Positions 51,157-58,620 of a stretch of 64,000 nt of DNA are shown in pieces; positions within the stretch are counted from its first letter, which is position 1, and every line of letters begins with the position of its first letter. The stretch is from Conexibacter woesei Iso977N (GTDB lineage Bacteria; Actinomycetota; Thermoleophilia; Solirubrobacterales; Solirubrobacteraceae). The stretch is taken from the NCBI RefSeq assembly GCF_000424625.1, contig NZ_AUKG01000001.1, forward strand, positions 744,001-808,000, in the 5' to 3' direction. Made by a program: the position numbers and the translations under genes. The notes beneath the pieces were generated by a model, which saw only the letters and a list, made by a program, of their open reading frames with translations, was not told the DNA's origin and ran no database searches.

Positions 51157-52332
51157 ATGGCCTCACCCTCCCGCGACGAGATCCTCCAGGCGCTCACGGT
51201 CGTCATCGACCCCGAGCTGCGCGAGAACATCGTCGAGCTCGGCATGGTTCGCTCGATCGACATCGCCGACGACGGCTCCGTCGCCGTCACCGTGTCGCTG
51301 ACGACCGCCGGCTGCCCGATCCGCAACCACTTCCAGACCGCGGTCGCCAAGGCCGTGCAGGAGCTGGGCGTCCCGAAGGTCAGCGTGGCCTTCGACGTCC
51401 TGAGCGACTCCGAGAGGGCCAACCTCCAGAAGAAGCTCGGCCGTGGCGGCTCGCTGCCGACCGGCGCGCTCGCGCAGGTCGCCAACGTGATCTGCATCGG
51501 CTCGGGCAAGGGCGGCGTCGGCAAGTCGACGCTGACCTCCAACCTCGCCGCGGCCCTGGCCGCCGACGGCAAGAAGGTCGGGATCCTCGACGCCGACGTC
51601 TGGGGCTACTCGATCCCGCGCATGTTCGGCCTCGGCGGCGACCGGCCGCCGGTCTCGCCCGAGCGCAGGATCCTGCCGCTCGAGGCCCACGGCGTGAAGA
51701 TCATGTCGATCGGCTTCTTCGTCCAGGAGGACAGCGCGGTCGTCTGGCGCGGCCCGATGCTGCACAAGGCGCTCACGCAGTTCCTGGAGGACGTCGACTG
51801 GGGCGAGCTCGACTTCCTGCTCGTCGACCTGCCGCCGGGCACCGGCGACGTCTCGATGACGCTCGCGCAGCTGCTGCCCGACGCCAAGTTCCTGCTCGTC
51901 ACCACGCCGCAGCCGACCGCGCAGAAGGTCGCGCGCCGTGCCGCCGAGATGGCGCACAAGGTGTCGCTGGACATCGCGGGCGTCGTCGAGAACATGTCCG
52001 GCTTCACGACGCCGGACGGCCAGCGCTTCCAGCTCTTCGGCGAGGGCGGCGGCCAGGAGCTGGCCGACGAGCTCGACGTCCCGCTGCTCGGCAAGGTCCC
52101 GCTGACGATGCCGCTGCGCGAGCAGGCCGACGCCGGCGCGCCGCTGGTCGGGACCGACCCGGACGACGCCGCCGCGCAGGCGATCCGCCAGGCCGCCCGC
52201 GGCCTGATCGCGCTGATGCCGGTCGAGCTGCCGATGATGGCCGCCGCGCCGATCCCGGCCGACGCGCCGGTGCTCGACGTGATCCCGCCGGCCAAGAAGA
52301 CCAGCGGGATCAGCCTGCCCATGGCCGGCTAG
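51157..52332 (+). CDS. Mrp/ApbC iron-sulfur cluster carrier ATPase
   Basis: A 391-residue protein: N-terminal MIP18/DUF59 domain (DPELRENIVELGMVRSIDI) and a C-terminal deviant Walker A P-loop GSGKGGVGKS (115-124). Related proteins hand Fe-S clusters to apoproteins. The CxxC cluster motif of the ApbC group is absent (the region reads NMSGFTTPDGQRF). ATG 51157 or ATG 51148; GACAAT (51144-51149) could be a -10 for a leaderless start at 51157. It interlocks stops with carbonic anhydrase (CTAG, 52329-52332). Confidence 0.88.
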   Translation: MASPSRDEILQALTVVIDPELRENIVELGMVRSIDIADDGSVAVTVSLTTAGCPIRNHFQTAVAKAVQELGVPKVSVAFDVLSDSERANLQKKLGRGGSLPTGALAQVANVICIGSGKGGVGKSTLTSNLAAALAADGKKVGILDADVWGYSIPRMFGLGGDRPPVSPERRILPLEAHGVKIMSIGFFVQEDSAVVWRGPMLHKALTQFLEDVDWGELDFLLVDLPPGTGDVSMTLAQLLPDAKFLLVTTPQPTAQKVARRAAEMAHKVSLDIAGVVENMSGFTTPDGQRFQLFGEGGGQELADELDVPLLGKVPLTMPLREQADAGAPLVGTDPDDAAAQAIRQAARGLIALMPVELPMMAAAPIPADAPVLDVIPPAKKTSGISLPMAG

Positions 52333-52826
52333 GCCGCGGGCACCTCCCGCAGCCTCCCGGTCTCGACCTCGTAGACGAACCCGCGCACGGACTCCGTGCG
52401 CGGGACGAACGGGCTCGCGCGGATCCGCGCGATCGACTGCTGGACGTCCTCGTCGAGATCCGGGAACGCCTCGGCCGCCCACTCGGGCTTGATGCCGGTG
52501 TCGTCCTGGATCGAGCGGCGGAAGTCGTCGTCCTTGAACGTGAGCATGCCGCAGTCGGTGTGGTGGATCAGGATGATCTCCTCGGTCCCCAGCAGCCGCT
52601 GCGAGATCGCCAGCGAGCGGATCTCGTCGTCGGTGATCACGCCGCCCGCGTTGCGGATGACGTGCGCGTCGCCCTCGCTCAGGCCGAGCAGCGCCTGCGG
52701 ATCGAGCCGCGCGTCCATGCACGCGACGATCGCGACCTTCTTGGCGGGCGGCAACGGCAGGCCGCCCTTGTCGAAGCGCGCCGCGTAGTCCTCCGCGTTG
52801 CGCAGCAGCTCATCGGTGACCGACAT
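52329..52826 (-). CDS. Beta-class carbonic anhydrase
   Basis: A 165-residue enzyme interconverting CO2 and bicarbonate. Zinc ligands are C36 (ACMDAR; D38/R40 dyad), H89 and C92 (HHTDCG). The short form fits beta-carbonic anhydrases of the Rv1284 type. ATG 52826 has a strong GAGGAGG (52842-52836) at a 9-nt spacing, and this sequence is the 3' arm of a perfect 10-bp hairpin, so the RBS may be masked. Confidence 0.92.
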   Translation of the reverse strand: MSVTDELLRNAEDYAARFDKGGLPLPPAKKVAIVACMDARLDPQALLGLSEGDAHVIRNAGGVITDDEIRSLAISQRLLGTEEIILIHHTDCGMLTFKDDDFRRSIQDDTGIKPEWAAEAFPDLDEDVQQSIARIRASPFVPRTESVRGFVYEVETGRLREVPAA

Positions 52827-52832
52827 GTGGCC

Positions 52833-52861
52833 TTGCCTCCTCGTTGACGGTGAGGAGGCAA
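52833..52861 (-). promoter_or_regulatory. Hairpin sequestering the carbonic anhydrase RBS
   Basis: On the minus strand, TTGCCTCCTC (52861-52852) pairs perfectly with GAGGAGGCAA (52842-52833), with a nine-base loop. The RBS GAGGAGG is in the 3' arm. A TAGGCT -10-like box (52867-52862) overlaps the 5' arm, so whether the mRNA contains the full hairpin depends on its start; a read-through transcript from the ferredoxin gene would. Confidence 0.5.
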
Positions 52862-52887
52862 AGCCTACAAAGTCGGTGGAGAAAGCT

Positions 52888-53151
52888 CTACGGCTTCCTG
52901 AAGTAGTCCGCGTTGATCTGGACGAACTTGTTCCACTCGTCCGGGACCTGGTCCTCGGCGAAGCAGGCGTCGACCGGGCAGGCCTCGACGCAGGCGTCGC
53001 AGTCGATGCACTCCTCCGGGTCGATGTAGAGCATCTCGACCGAGTCGTAGTCGGGCTCGTCCGGGGTCGGGTGGATGCAGTCGACCGGGCAGACCTCGAC
53101 GCAGGAGTTGTCCTTGGTGCCGATGCAGGGCTCGGTGATCACGTACGCCAT
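52888..53151 (-). CDS. fdxA: 7Fe ferredoxin (3Fe-4S/4Fe-4S)
   Basis: An 87-residue ferredoxin. Cysteines C9, C17, C21 and C25, then C48, C51, C54, C58, fit a 3Fe-4S plus 4Fe-4S protein (C..CVEVCPVDC and CIDCDACVEACP). It is cytoplasmic, probably an electron donor for P450s or other reductases. Start ATG 53151 gives the standard MAYVITEPCI. It is upstream of carbonic anhydrase on the same strand, separated by a possible RBS hairpin. Confidence 0.92.
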   Translation of the reverse strand: MAYVITEPCIGTKDNSCVEVCPVDCIHPTPDEPDYDSVEMLYIDPEECIDCDACVEACPVDACFAEDQVPDEWNKFVQINADYFRKP

Positions 53152-53347
53152 GAAGTTCCTCGTGCGTTTCGAACGGGGGTTGGACGCGGCATTCTGCCAA
53201 ACGCTCCGCCGAGGTGTTCCCGCGGTCCGTTGGAGCTTCGCTGCGCCAGGAGGGACAGAAGCCATGCACTTCTCCCATCGCGCGCTCATCCCTCCAAACC
53301 ACCACCACAATGGGCGGTGGCTGAGGGTGACGCACGACATACCGCAC

Positions 53348-53503
53348 ATGGCGACGCCACCCATCTCATCGACACATGCTCCCGCCCGGACGACCCGGCG
53401 GCGACGCCTCGCGCGCTGGCTCACCGCCCGCGCCGCGTGGCTGATCGCCGACATCGTCGCGATCCTCACCTGCCTGGCGCTCTTCGCCCACGTGCTCCCA
53501 TAG
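53348..53503 (+). CDS. Small single-pass membrane peptide (51 aa)
   Basis: A 51-residue ORF: a Thr/Arg-rich N-terminus with an RRRR stretch, and a C-terminal helix LIADIVAILTCLALFAHVLP. It has the positive-inside pattern of a tail-anchored or type II protein. No family is recognised and no Shine-Dalgarno is clear, so it could be spurious. It lies 15 bp upstream of the NAD(P)-binding gene. Confidence 0.4.
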   Translation: MATPPISSTHAPARTTRRRRLARWLTARAAWLIADIVAILTCLALFAHVLP

Positions 53504-53518
53504 TCTGCGAGGCAGCTC

Positions 53519-54400
53519 ATGCTGCTGCTCACCGGCGCCACCGGCCTTGTCGGCTCCCGGCTCCTGCGCCGCCTCACCGCTGCGCGCAAGCCCGTCCGCT
53601 GCCTGGTCCGCGATCCGCGGCGCCTGGGCGAGGACCGTGTGCGCGTGCAGATCGCGCTCGGCGACCTCGCCGACCCGCCGTCGTTCCGCAACGCGCTGCG
53701 CGGCGTGACGACCGTCGTGCACCTCGCGGCCGCGATCCGCGACCAGCCGCGCGGGTCGATCGAGGAGCTCAACGGGATCGCGACGTGGCGGATGGTCCAG
53801 GCCGCCGAGGCCGCGGGCGTCAGGCGCTTCATCTTCTTCTCTGCGCTCGGCGCGACCGCCCACGACCGGACGCGCTTCCTGCGCGCCAAGGCGCTGGCGG
53901 AGGAGGCGGTCCTGGCCGCCGACCTGGAGTCCGTGATCGTCGCGCCGTCGATCATCTACGCGCCCGGCGACCCGTTCAGCACGCTGCTGTCGCGGATGGC
54001 GCTGGCGCCGATCGTCCCGATCAGCGGCAACGGCCGCGCGCGCTACCAGCCGATCTGGGCCGAGGACGTCGCGGAGTGCGTCCTGCCGCTGCTCGGCGCG
54101 GTCCGCCCCGGCGAGGACCGCTACGAGCTGGCCGGCCCGGACACGCTGAGCTACACGGAGATCACCGAGCTGCTGCTGGCCGCCGCCGGCCGCCCGCGCC
54201 CGCTGCTGCGCGTCCCGACGCCGATCGTGTCCCGGACGCTGCGCGCCACCGAGGCGCTGCTGAAGTCCAAGGCGCCCGCCACATGGGACGAAGCCGAGCT
54301 GATGGAGGTCTCCATGCTGACCTCCCGCGGGACCACCGACGCGCAGATCCTGGGCGTCAGGCCGGAACCCATGCGCAGCGTCCTTAAGCTGGACGACTGA
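53519..54400 (+). CDS. Atypical SDR NAD(P)H-binding protein (NDUFA9-like)
   Basis: A 293-residue Rossmann protein of the atypical SDR class: N-terminal LLLTGATGLVGSRLLRRL and a YPxxK-less middle, with FFSALGATAHDRTRFLRAKALAEE. It resembles complex I NDUFA9-type proteins and quinone oxidoreductase-like NmrA proteins, many of which have regulatory or quinone-related roles. ATG 53519 follows TAGTCT (53501-53506) by 12 nt. Its role is unknown. Confidence 0.78.
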   Translation: MLLLTGATGLVGSRLLRRLTAARKPVRCLVRDPRRLGEDRVRVQIALGDLADPPSFRNALRGVTTVVHLAAAIRDQPRGSIEELNGIATWRMVQAAEAAGVRRFIFFSALGATAHDRTRFLRAKALAEEAVLAADLESVIVAPSIIYAPGDPFSTLLSRMALAPIVPISGNGRARYQPIWAEDVAECVLPLLGAVRPGEDRYELAGPDTLSYTEITELLLAAAGRPRPLLRVPTPIVSRTLRATEALLKSKAPATWDEAELMEVSMLTSRGTTDAQILGVRPEPMRSVLKLDD

Positions 54401-54423
54401 CTCGCCTGCTAGAGGTGAGGGGA

Positions 54424-54981
54424 ATGCCGTTCCCCACCCCGACCCTGAACTCGCGCGCGGCCGCGCTCCTGGCGGTGCTCGCCCTCGGCGGCGGCGCCGG
54501 TGCGATCGCCGGCTGCGGCGGCTCCTCGTCGTCGAGCGACACCACGCAGACCACGCAGTCGACCGCCGACGGCGAGACGAACCCGAACGTCGACAACCCC
54601 GCGATCACCGACGAGAGCAGCGAGGCCGTCCCGGCCTCGACCGACGCGCCCGGCTCGACCGCCACGCCCGGCGGGACGTCGACCGTCCCCGGCGGCTCGC
54701 CCTCGGGCTCGCCCACGTCGACCGCCAAGACGACCACGACGCCGCCGGCCACCGGTGGCAACGCGGCGCCCGAGGACAACGTCAGCGGCGGCACCTCCGG
54801 CGACGACGACAACACGTCGACCAACACCACCAACAACGGCGGGACCTCGACGTCGACCACGAAGTCCAGCGGCTCCTCGTCCGCCGGCCAGGACCCCGAC
54901 TGCAAGCCCGGCACCGGCCCCGGCCAGGCCGACCCCCAGTGCGAGCCCGTCGACGGGCCCGACTCGAACGACGAAGGCTAG
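54424..54981 (+). CDS. Ser/Thr-rich lipoprotein
   Basis: A 185-residue protein with a signal peptide ending in IAGC (Cys31), a good lipobox, and then a low-complexity tail dominated by Ser, Thr, Gly and Pro with repeated TTT and GGTS. It should be anchored to the membrane and exposed, possibly O-mannosylated (a polyprenol-mannose synthase exists at 20438). The function is unknown. It starts with ATG 54424, next to GAGGTGAGGGGA. A palindromic repeat follows the stop. Confidence 0.65.
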   Translation: MPFPTPTLNSRAAALLAVLALGGGAGAIAGCGGSSSSSDTTQTTQSTADGETNPNVDNPAITDESSEAVPASTDAPGSTATPGGTSTVPGGSPSGSPTSTAKTTTTPPATGGNAAPEDNVSGGTSGDDDNTSTNTTNNGGTSTSTTKSSGSSSAGQDPDCKPGTGPGQADPQCEPVDGPDSNDEG

Positions 54982-54989
54982 GCGCGAGG

Positions 54990-55034
54990 TGCAAGTCGTC
55001 TGGCCCCCACATAGTGGGGGTGAGACGACTTGCA
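54990..55034. repeat. Palindromic repeat family 1, copy 3
   Basis: Perfect outer arms TGCAAGTCGTCT (54990-55001) and AGACGACTTGCA (55023-55034); inner CCCCCAC/GTGGGGG (55004-55010 and 55014-55020) around ATA. It lies between the convergent lipoprotein and amidase genes. It is the most symmetrical copy, with a two-tier cruciform-like structure, and matches copies at 2687 and 3617. Confidence 0.82.
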
Positions 55035-55047
55035 CCGGCCGAGCGGC

Positions 55048-56484
55048 CTACAGGTCCGGGCGGCGGTCCGTCCAGTCGTTGGCCTCCTCGAGTTGGGCGG
55101 CGAGCGCGAGCAGCGCGCCCTCCTGCGCGGGCTGGCCGATGAACTGGACGCCGAGCGGCAGGCCGTCGTCGCGCTGGAAGAGCGGCAGCGAGATCGCCGG
55201 CTGGCCGCTGATGTTGCACGGCGGCGTGTACGGCGTGAACAGCGCGCTGCGCGTGAACGCGCCGAGCGGGTCGCTCTCGTCCTGCGGGTTGAGCGTCCCC
55301 AGCGGCAGCGGCGCCTCGGCCAGCGCGGGCGTCATCAGGACGTCGTACTGATCGACGAACGTGACGAGCTCACGCCCGACGCCGTGCAGCTGGAAGTTCG
55401 CCAGCAGCGCGTCGACCGAGTTGATGCCCTTGCACAGCTCGTACAGCGCCCACGACAACGCCTCCATGTCGCCGGCCGTCGCCTCGCGCCCCGCGATCAT
55501 CTCCGCGAGCCTGATCTGCGTGCAGACCGCGGGCCCGAACGACGCGGTGAAGACCGCCGACAGCTCCGGCCGCGACCACGGCGGGTCGGCCTCGACGACC
55601 TCGTGACCCAAGGACTCCAACAACGCCGCGGCGTCCTGCACGGCCTGGATCGCGACCGGGTCGATCGGCGCGTCCGGGACCGGCGACAGCGACGTCATCG
55701 CGATCCGCAGCTTGCCGGGCGTGCGGCCCGCGGACGCCGCGAACGCCTCGGCCGGCGGCGCCGCCCAGCTCATGTCGCCCAGCGCCGGCCCGTGCAGCAC
55801 GTCGAGCACCTCGGCGGTCTCGCGCACGCTGCGCGTCAGGACGCCGTCGCTGACCAGGAAGATCTCGCCCGCCTCCGGCGCCGTCGAGATCCGGCCGCGC
55901 TGCGGCTTGAGCCCGACCAGCCCGCAGCACGCCGCCGGGATCCGCGTCGAGCCGCCGCCGTCGTTGGCGTGCGCGATCGGGACCATCCCGGACGCGACCG
56001 CCGCCGCGCTGCCGCCGCTGGAGCCGCCCGGCGTCCGCGACTGGTCCCACGGGTTGCGCGTCGCGCCGAAGCGCGCGGTCTCGGTGGTCGGCAGGATGCC
56101 CCACTCCGGCAGCGTCGTCGTGCCGACGACGATGAAGCCCGCGGCCTTCAGGCGCAGCACGACGTTGTGGTCGTAGGGCGCGACGAAGTCGCCGATCAGG
56201 TTCGCGGCGAACGTCAGCCGCCGGCCCGCGACCGCGCGGTTGTTCTTGATCGCGATCGGGACGCCCGCGAACGGCCGCGGGTCGCCGGGCCTGATCTGAT
56301 CGGCCTCGGCGAGCGCGTCCTCGCCGAACACGTCGACGAACGCGTTGAGCGTGGGGTTGAGGGCCTCGATCCGGTCGAGGGAGGCCTGGACGAGCTCGCG
56401 CGCGGTCAGCTCGCCCGACCGCACCATCGCGGCGAGCTCGTGGACAGGGCGGAACAGGAGATCGGCGCCGGCGGCGGTGGACAT
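55048..56484 (-). CDS. Amidase signature family enzyme
   Basis: A 478-residue amidase with the Ser-cisSer-Lys triad: Lys in IAIKNN, cis-Ser in PGGSSGGSAAAVAS and nucleophile Ser in DGGGSTRIPA. Subfamily resemblance is to 6-aminohexanoate-cyclic-dimer hydrolases and similar amidases; the substrate is unknown. I chose ATG 56484. It is divergent from the ABATE/CGNR regulator, with a perfect palindrome between them that may control both. Confidence 0.85.
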   Translation of the reverse strand: MSTAAGADLLFRPVHELAAMVRSGELTARELVQASLDRIEALNPTLNAFVDVFGEDALAEADQIRPGDPRPFAGVPIAIKNNRAVAGRRLTFAANLIGDFVAPYDHNVVLRLKAAGFIVVGTTTLPEWGILPTTETARFGATRNPWDQSRTPGGSSGGSAAAVASGMVPIAHANDGGGSTRIPAACCGLVGLKPQRGRISTAPEAGEIFLVSDGVLTRSVRETAEVLDVLHGPALGDMSWAAPPAEAFAASAGRTPGKLRIAMTSLSPVPDAPIDPVAIQAVQDAAALLESLGHEVVEADPPWSRPELSAVFTASFGPAVCTQIRLAEMIAGREATAGDMEALSWALYELCKGINSVDALLANFQLHGVGRELVTFVDQYDVLMTPALAEAPLPLGTLNPQDESDPLGAFTRSALFTPYTPPCNISGQPAISLPLFQRDDGLPLGVQFIGQPAQEGALLALAAQLEEANDWTDRRPDL

Positions 56485-56527
56485 GGGGCGGACACTAACG
56501 GCGGTGTCCAGACACGCGCCCCGCGTA

Positions 56528-56558
56528 GTAACCACATGGCAACATGTCATGTGGTTAC
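56528..56558. promoter_or_regulatory. Perfect 11-bp-arm palindrome (amidase / ABATE operator)
   Basis: GTAACCACATG (56528-56538) and CATGTGGTTAC (56548-56558) are perfect inverted repeats separated by 9 bp. The right arm ends one base before the ATG of the regulator gene. It is a strong candidate operator of that protein, also close to the amidase start. Confidence 0.6.
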
Positions 56559-57224
56559 ATGTCGGCCGTGCCCGACCGCGACCTCCCCGAGGAGCTCGTC
56601 CTCCCGCTCGCCACCGGCGAGCCGTGGTGGTACTGGTCCGGCGGGCGCCCGGCGGTCGACCTCGTCAACACCCACCGCGAGCGCTGGCGCCGTGGCGTCG
56701 AGACGCTCGTCACGCCCGACGACCTCACGACCTGGCTGGTTCGCGCCGGCGTGATGGACCACCCGGAGCCCGTGACCGCCACGGTCCTCGAGCAGGCGCG
56801 CGAGCTGCGCGAGGCGATCGACGCGCTGCTGGTCGCCGCGATCGCCGGGACGCCCGCCGCGCCGCCGCCCGCCGCGATCGCGCTGGTCGACGAGTGGCTC
56901 GCGTTCGCGGGCACGCGCCCGCAGCTCGTCATCGACCCGGCGACCGGCGCGCCCCTGCTGGCCGAGCGTGCCGCCGCCGACTCGCCGCGCCGCGCGCTGG
57001 GCATGATCGCCCTCGACGCCGCGCAGATGCTCGGCACCCCCGCGCAGAGCGCGCGGATCCGGATCTGCGCGAGCGAGACGTGCTCCGGGCGCTTCTTCGA
57101 CCGCTCGCCGGGCGGCCGCCGCCGCTGGTGCTCGATGCGCACCTGCGGCAACGCGACCAAGGCGCGCCGCCACCGCGAGCGCCAGCGCGCAACAACAACA
57201 ACTTCAACAACGAGCAAGGACTAG
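56559..57224 (+). CDS. ABATE/CGNR zinc-finger regulator
   Basis: A 221-residue protein: N-terminal ABATE domain (WWYWSGGRPAVDLVNTHRERW) and C-terminal CGNR zinc finger (CASETC ... CSMRTCGN). Such proteins are putative stress-induced transcription regulators. The tail is Thr-rich. ATG 56559 sits right at the end of a perfect palindrome, suggesting autoregulation. Citrate synthase follows 12 bp later on the same strand, so the two may share a transcript. Confidence 0.8.
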   Translation: MSAVPDRDLPEELVLPLATGEPWWYWSGGRPAVDLVNTHRERWRRGVETLVTPDDLTTWLVRAGVMDHPEPVTATVLEQARELREAIDALLVAAIAGTPAAPPPAAIALVDEWLAFAGTRPQLVIDPATGAPLLAERAAADSPRRALGMIALDAAQMLGTPAQSARIRICASETCSGRFFDRSPGGRRRWCSMRTCGNATKARRHRERQRATTTTSTTSKD

Positions 57225-57236
57225 GAGAACTCAGAG

Positions 57237-58334
57237 ATGAGCACCACCATCGAAGGCGTGCAGTCGGGCCTGGAGGGCGTCGTCGCGTTCGCGACCGAGA
57301 TCGCCGAGCCCGACAAGGAAGGCGGCGCGCTGCGCTACCGCGGCGTGGACATCGAGGACCTCGTCGGCACCGTCCCCTACGAGAAGGTCTGGGGCCTGCT
57401 CGTCGACGGCGACTTCGACCCGGGCCTGGCGCCCGCCGAGCAGCACCCCTTGACGATCCGCAGCGGCGACCCGCGCGTCGACGTCCAGGCGGCGATCGCC
57501 GCGCTGGCGCCCGAGTGGGGCCTGCAGCAGCTGATCGACATCAGCGACGAGCAGGCGCGCACCGATCTTGCCCGCGCCTCGGTCATGGCGCTGTCGTTCG
57601 TAGCGCAGTCCGCGCGCGGCCTCGGCAAGCCGTGGGTCCCGCAGGCGACGATCGACGAGGGCAGCACGCTCGCCGAGCGCTTCCTGCTGCGCTGGCGCGG
57701 CGAGGCCCACCCGGACCACGCCAAGGCGGTCGACGCCTACTGGATCTCCGCCGCCGAGCACGGCATGAACGCCTCGACGTTCACCGCCCGCGTCGTCGCC
57801 TCGACCGGCGCCGACGTCGCCGCCGCGCTGTCGAGCGCGATCGGCGCGCTCTCCGGCCCGCTGCACGGCGGCGCGCCGTCGCGCGTCCTGAAGATGCTCG
57901 ACGAGGTCGAGCAGCTCGGCGACGCCGACAAGTGGGTCAAGGACGCGCTGGACCGCGGTGAGCGGCTGATGGGCTTCGGCCACCGCGTCTACCGCGCCGA
58001 GGACCCGCGCGCCCGTGTCCTGCGCCGGACCGCGAAGGACATCGGGTCGGCCCGCTTCGAGGTCGCCGAGGCGCTGGAGCAGGCCGCGCTCGCCGAGCTC
58101 AAGGCCCGCCGCCCGGACCGCGTCCTGGCGACGAACGTCGAGTTCTGGTCCGCGGTCGTCCTCGACACCGCCGAGGTCCCGCCGGAGCTGTTCACCTCGA
58201 TGTTCACCTGCGCCCGCGTCGCGGGCTGGTCGGCGCACATCCTGGAGCAGAAGCGCGAGGCGCGCCTGATCCGCCCGACCGCGAAGTACGTCGGCCCGGG
58301 CCCGCGGCCCGTCTCCGAGGTCCCGGGCGCCTAG
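57237..58334 (+). CDS. Citrate synthase (CitA-like)
   Basis: A 365-residue citrate/2-methylcitrate synthase family enzyme. The catalytic histidines are in GPLHGGAPS and GFGHRVYRAEDPRA. The usual catalytic Asp region reads NVEFWSAVVLD, with Glu, as in other actinobacterial CitA-like enzymes. It condenses oxaloacetate with acetyl- or propionyl-CoA. AGGAGA precedes ATG 57237. It follows the ABATE regulator by 12 bp. Confidence 0.88.
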   Translation: MSTTIEGVQSGLEGVVAFATEIAEPDKEGGALRYRGVDIEDLVGTVPYEKVWGLLVDGDFDPGLAPAEQHPLTIRSGDPRVDVQAAIAALAPEWGLQQLIDISDEQARTDLARASVMALSFVAQSARGLGKPWVPQATIDEGSTLAERFLLRWRGEAHPDHAKAVDAYWISAAEHGMNASTFTARVVASTGADVAAALSSAIGALSGPLHGGAPSRVLKMLDEVEQLGDADKWVKDALDRGERLMGFGHRVYRAEDPRARVLRRTAKDIGSARFEVAEALEQAALAELKARRPDRVLATNVEFWSAVVLDTAEVPPELFTSMFTCARVAGWSAHILEQKREARLIRPTAKYVGPGPRPVSEVPGA

Positions 58335-58402
58335 CGGCGCGCCGGCCGGACCATCTCGCACCGGCGCCCGGGGAGACCCGGGCGCCAGCACCTGCGGAAG
58401 AG

Positions 58403-58435
58403 GCTGCGCGACCTATATGTGTGGGTCGGCGCAGC
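58403..58435. repeat. Palindrome downstream of citrate synthase (family 1-like)
   Basis: GCTGCGC-GACC (58403-58413) and GGTC-G-GCGCAGC (58424-58435) pair around TATATGTGTG. The loop resembles copy 1 (GACCCCAATATGTGGGGGTC) but the outer arms are different, again suggesting the arms drift while pairing is kept. It may be the terminator of the citrate synthase transcript. Confidence 0.45.
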
Positions 58436-58580
58436 TTGCGCGGGTCGATGGTCCAGCGCACGACCAACCGTAGACGAACACACAGCTATGTGCAAATCGA
58501 CACTTGTGTGTATCGGAAACCGCGCAGTGGTGCTGCGTGTTTATGAACGGTGTGAGGGCGCAGCACGGCCAGCGGCACTC

Positions 58581-58610
58581 TTGACATTCTGGTCAGTATC
58601 CGGATACCGT
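58581..58610 (+). promoter_or_regulatory. P450/TetR promoter with palindromic operator
   Basis: A consensus -35 TTGACA (58581-58586) and TACCGT (58605-58610) with an 18-nt spacer. Between them is a perfect 12-bp palindrome GTATCCGGATAC (58596-58607), and CAGTATC occurs twice nearby. This suits a TetR-type repressor such as the one encoded downstream. The 250 bp before it (58336-58580) contain no gene. Confidence 0.6.
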
Positions 58611-58620
58611 CCAGTATCTG

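Noticed and set aside
58466-58510. Another SOS-like box (ACGAACACACAGC)
   Set aside because: Only the left half fits; the right GTTCG half is missing.
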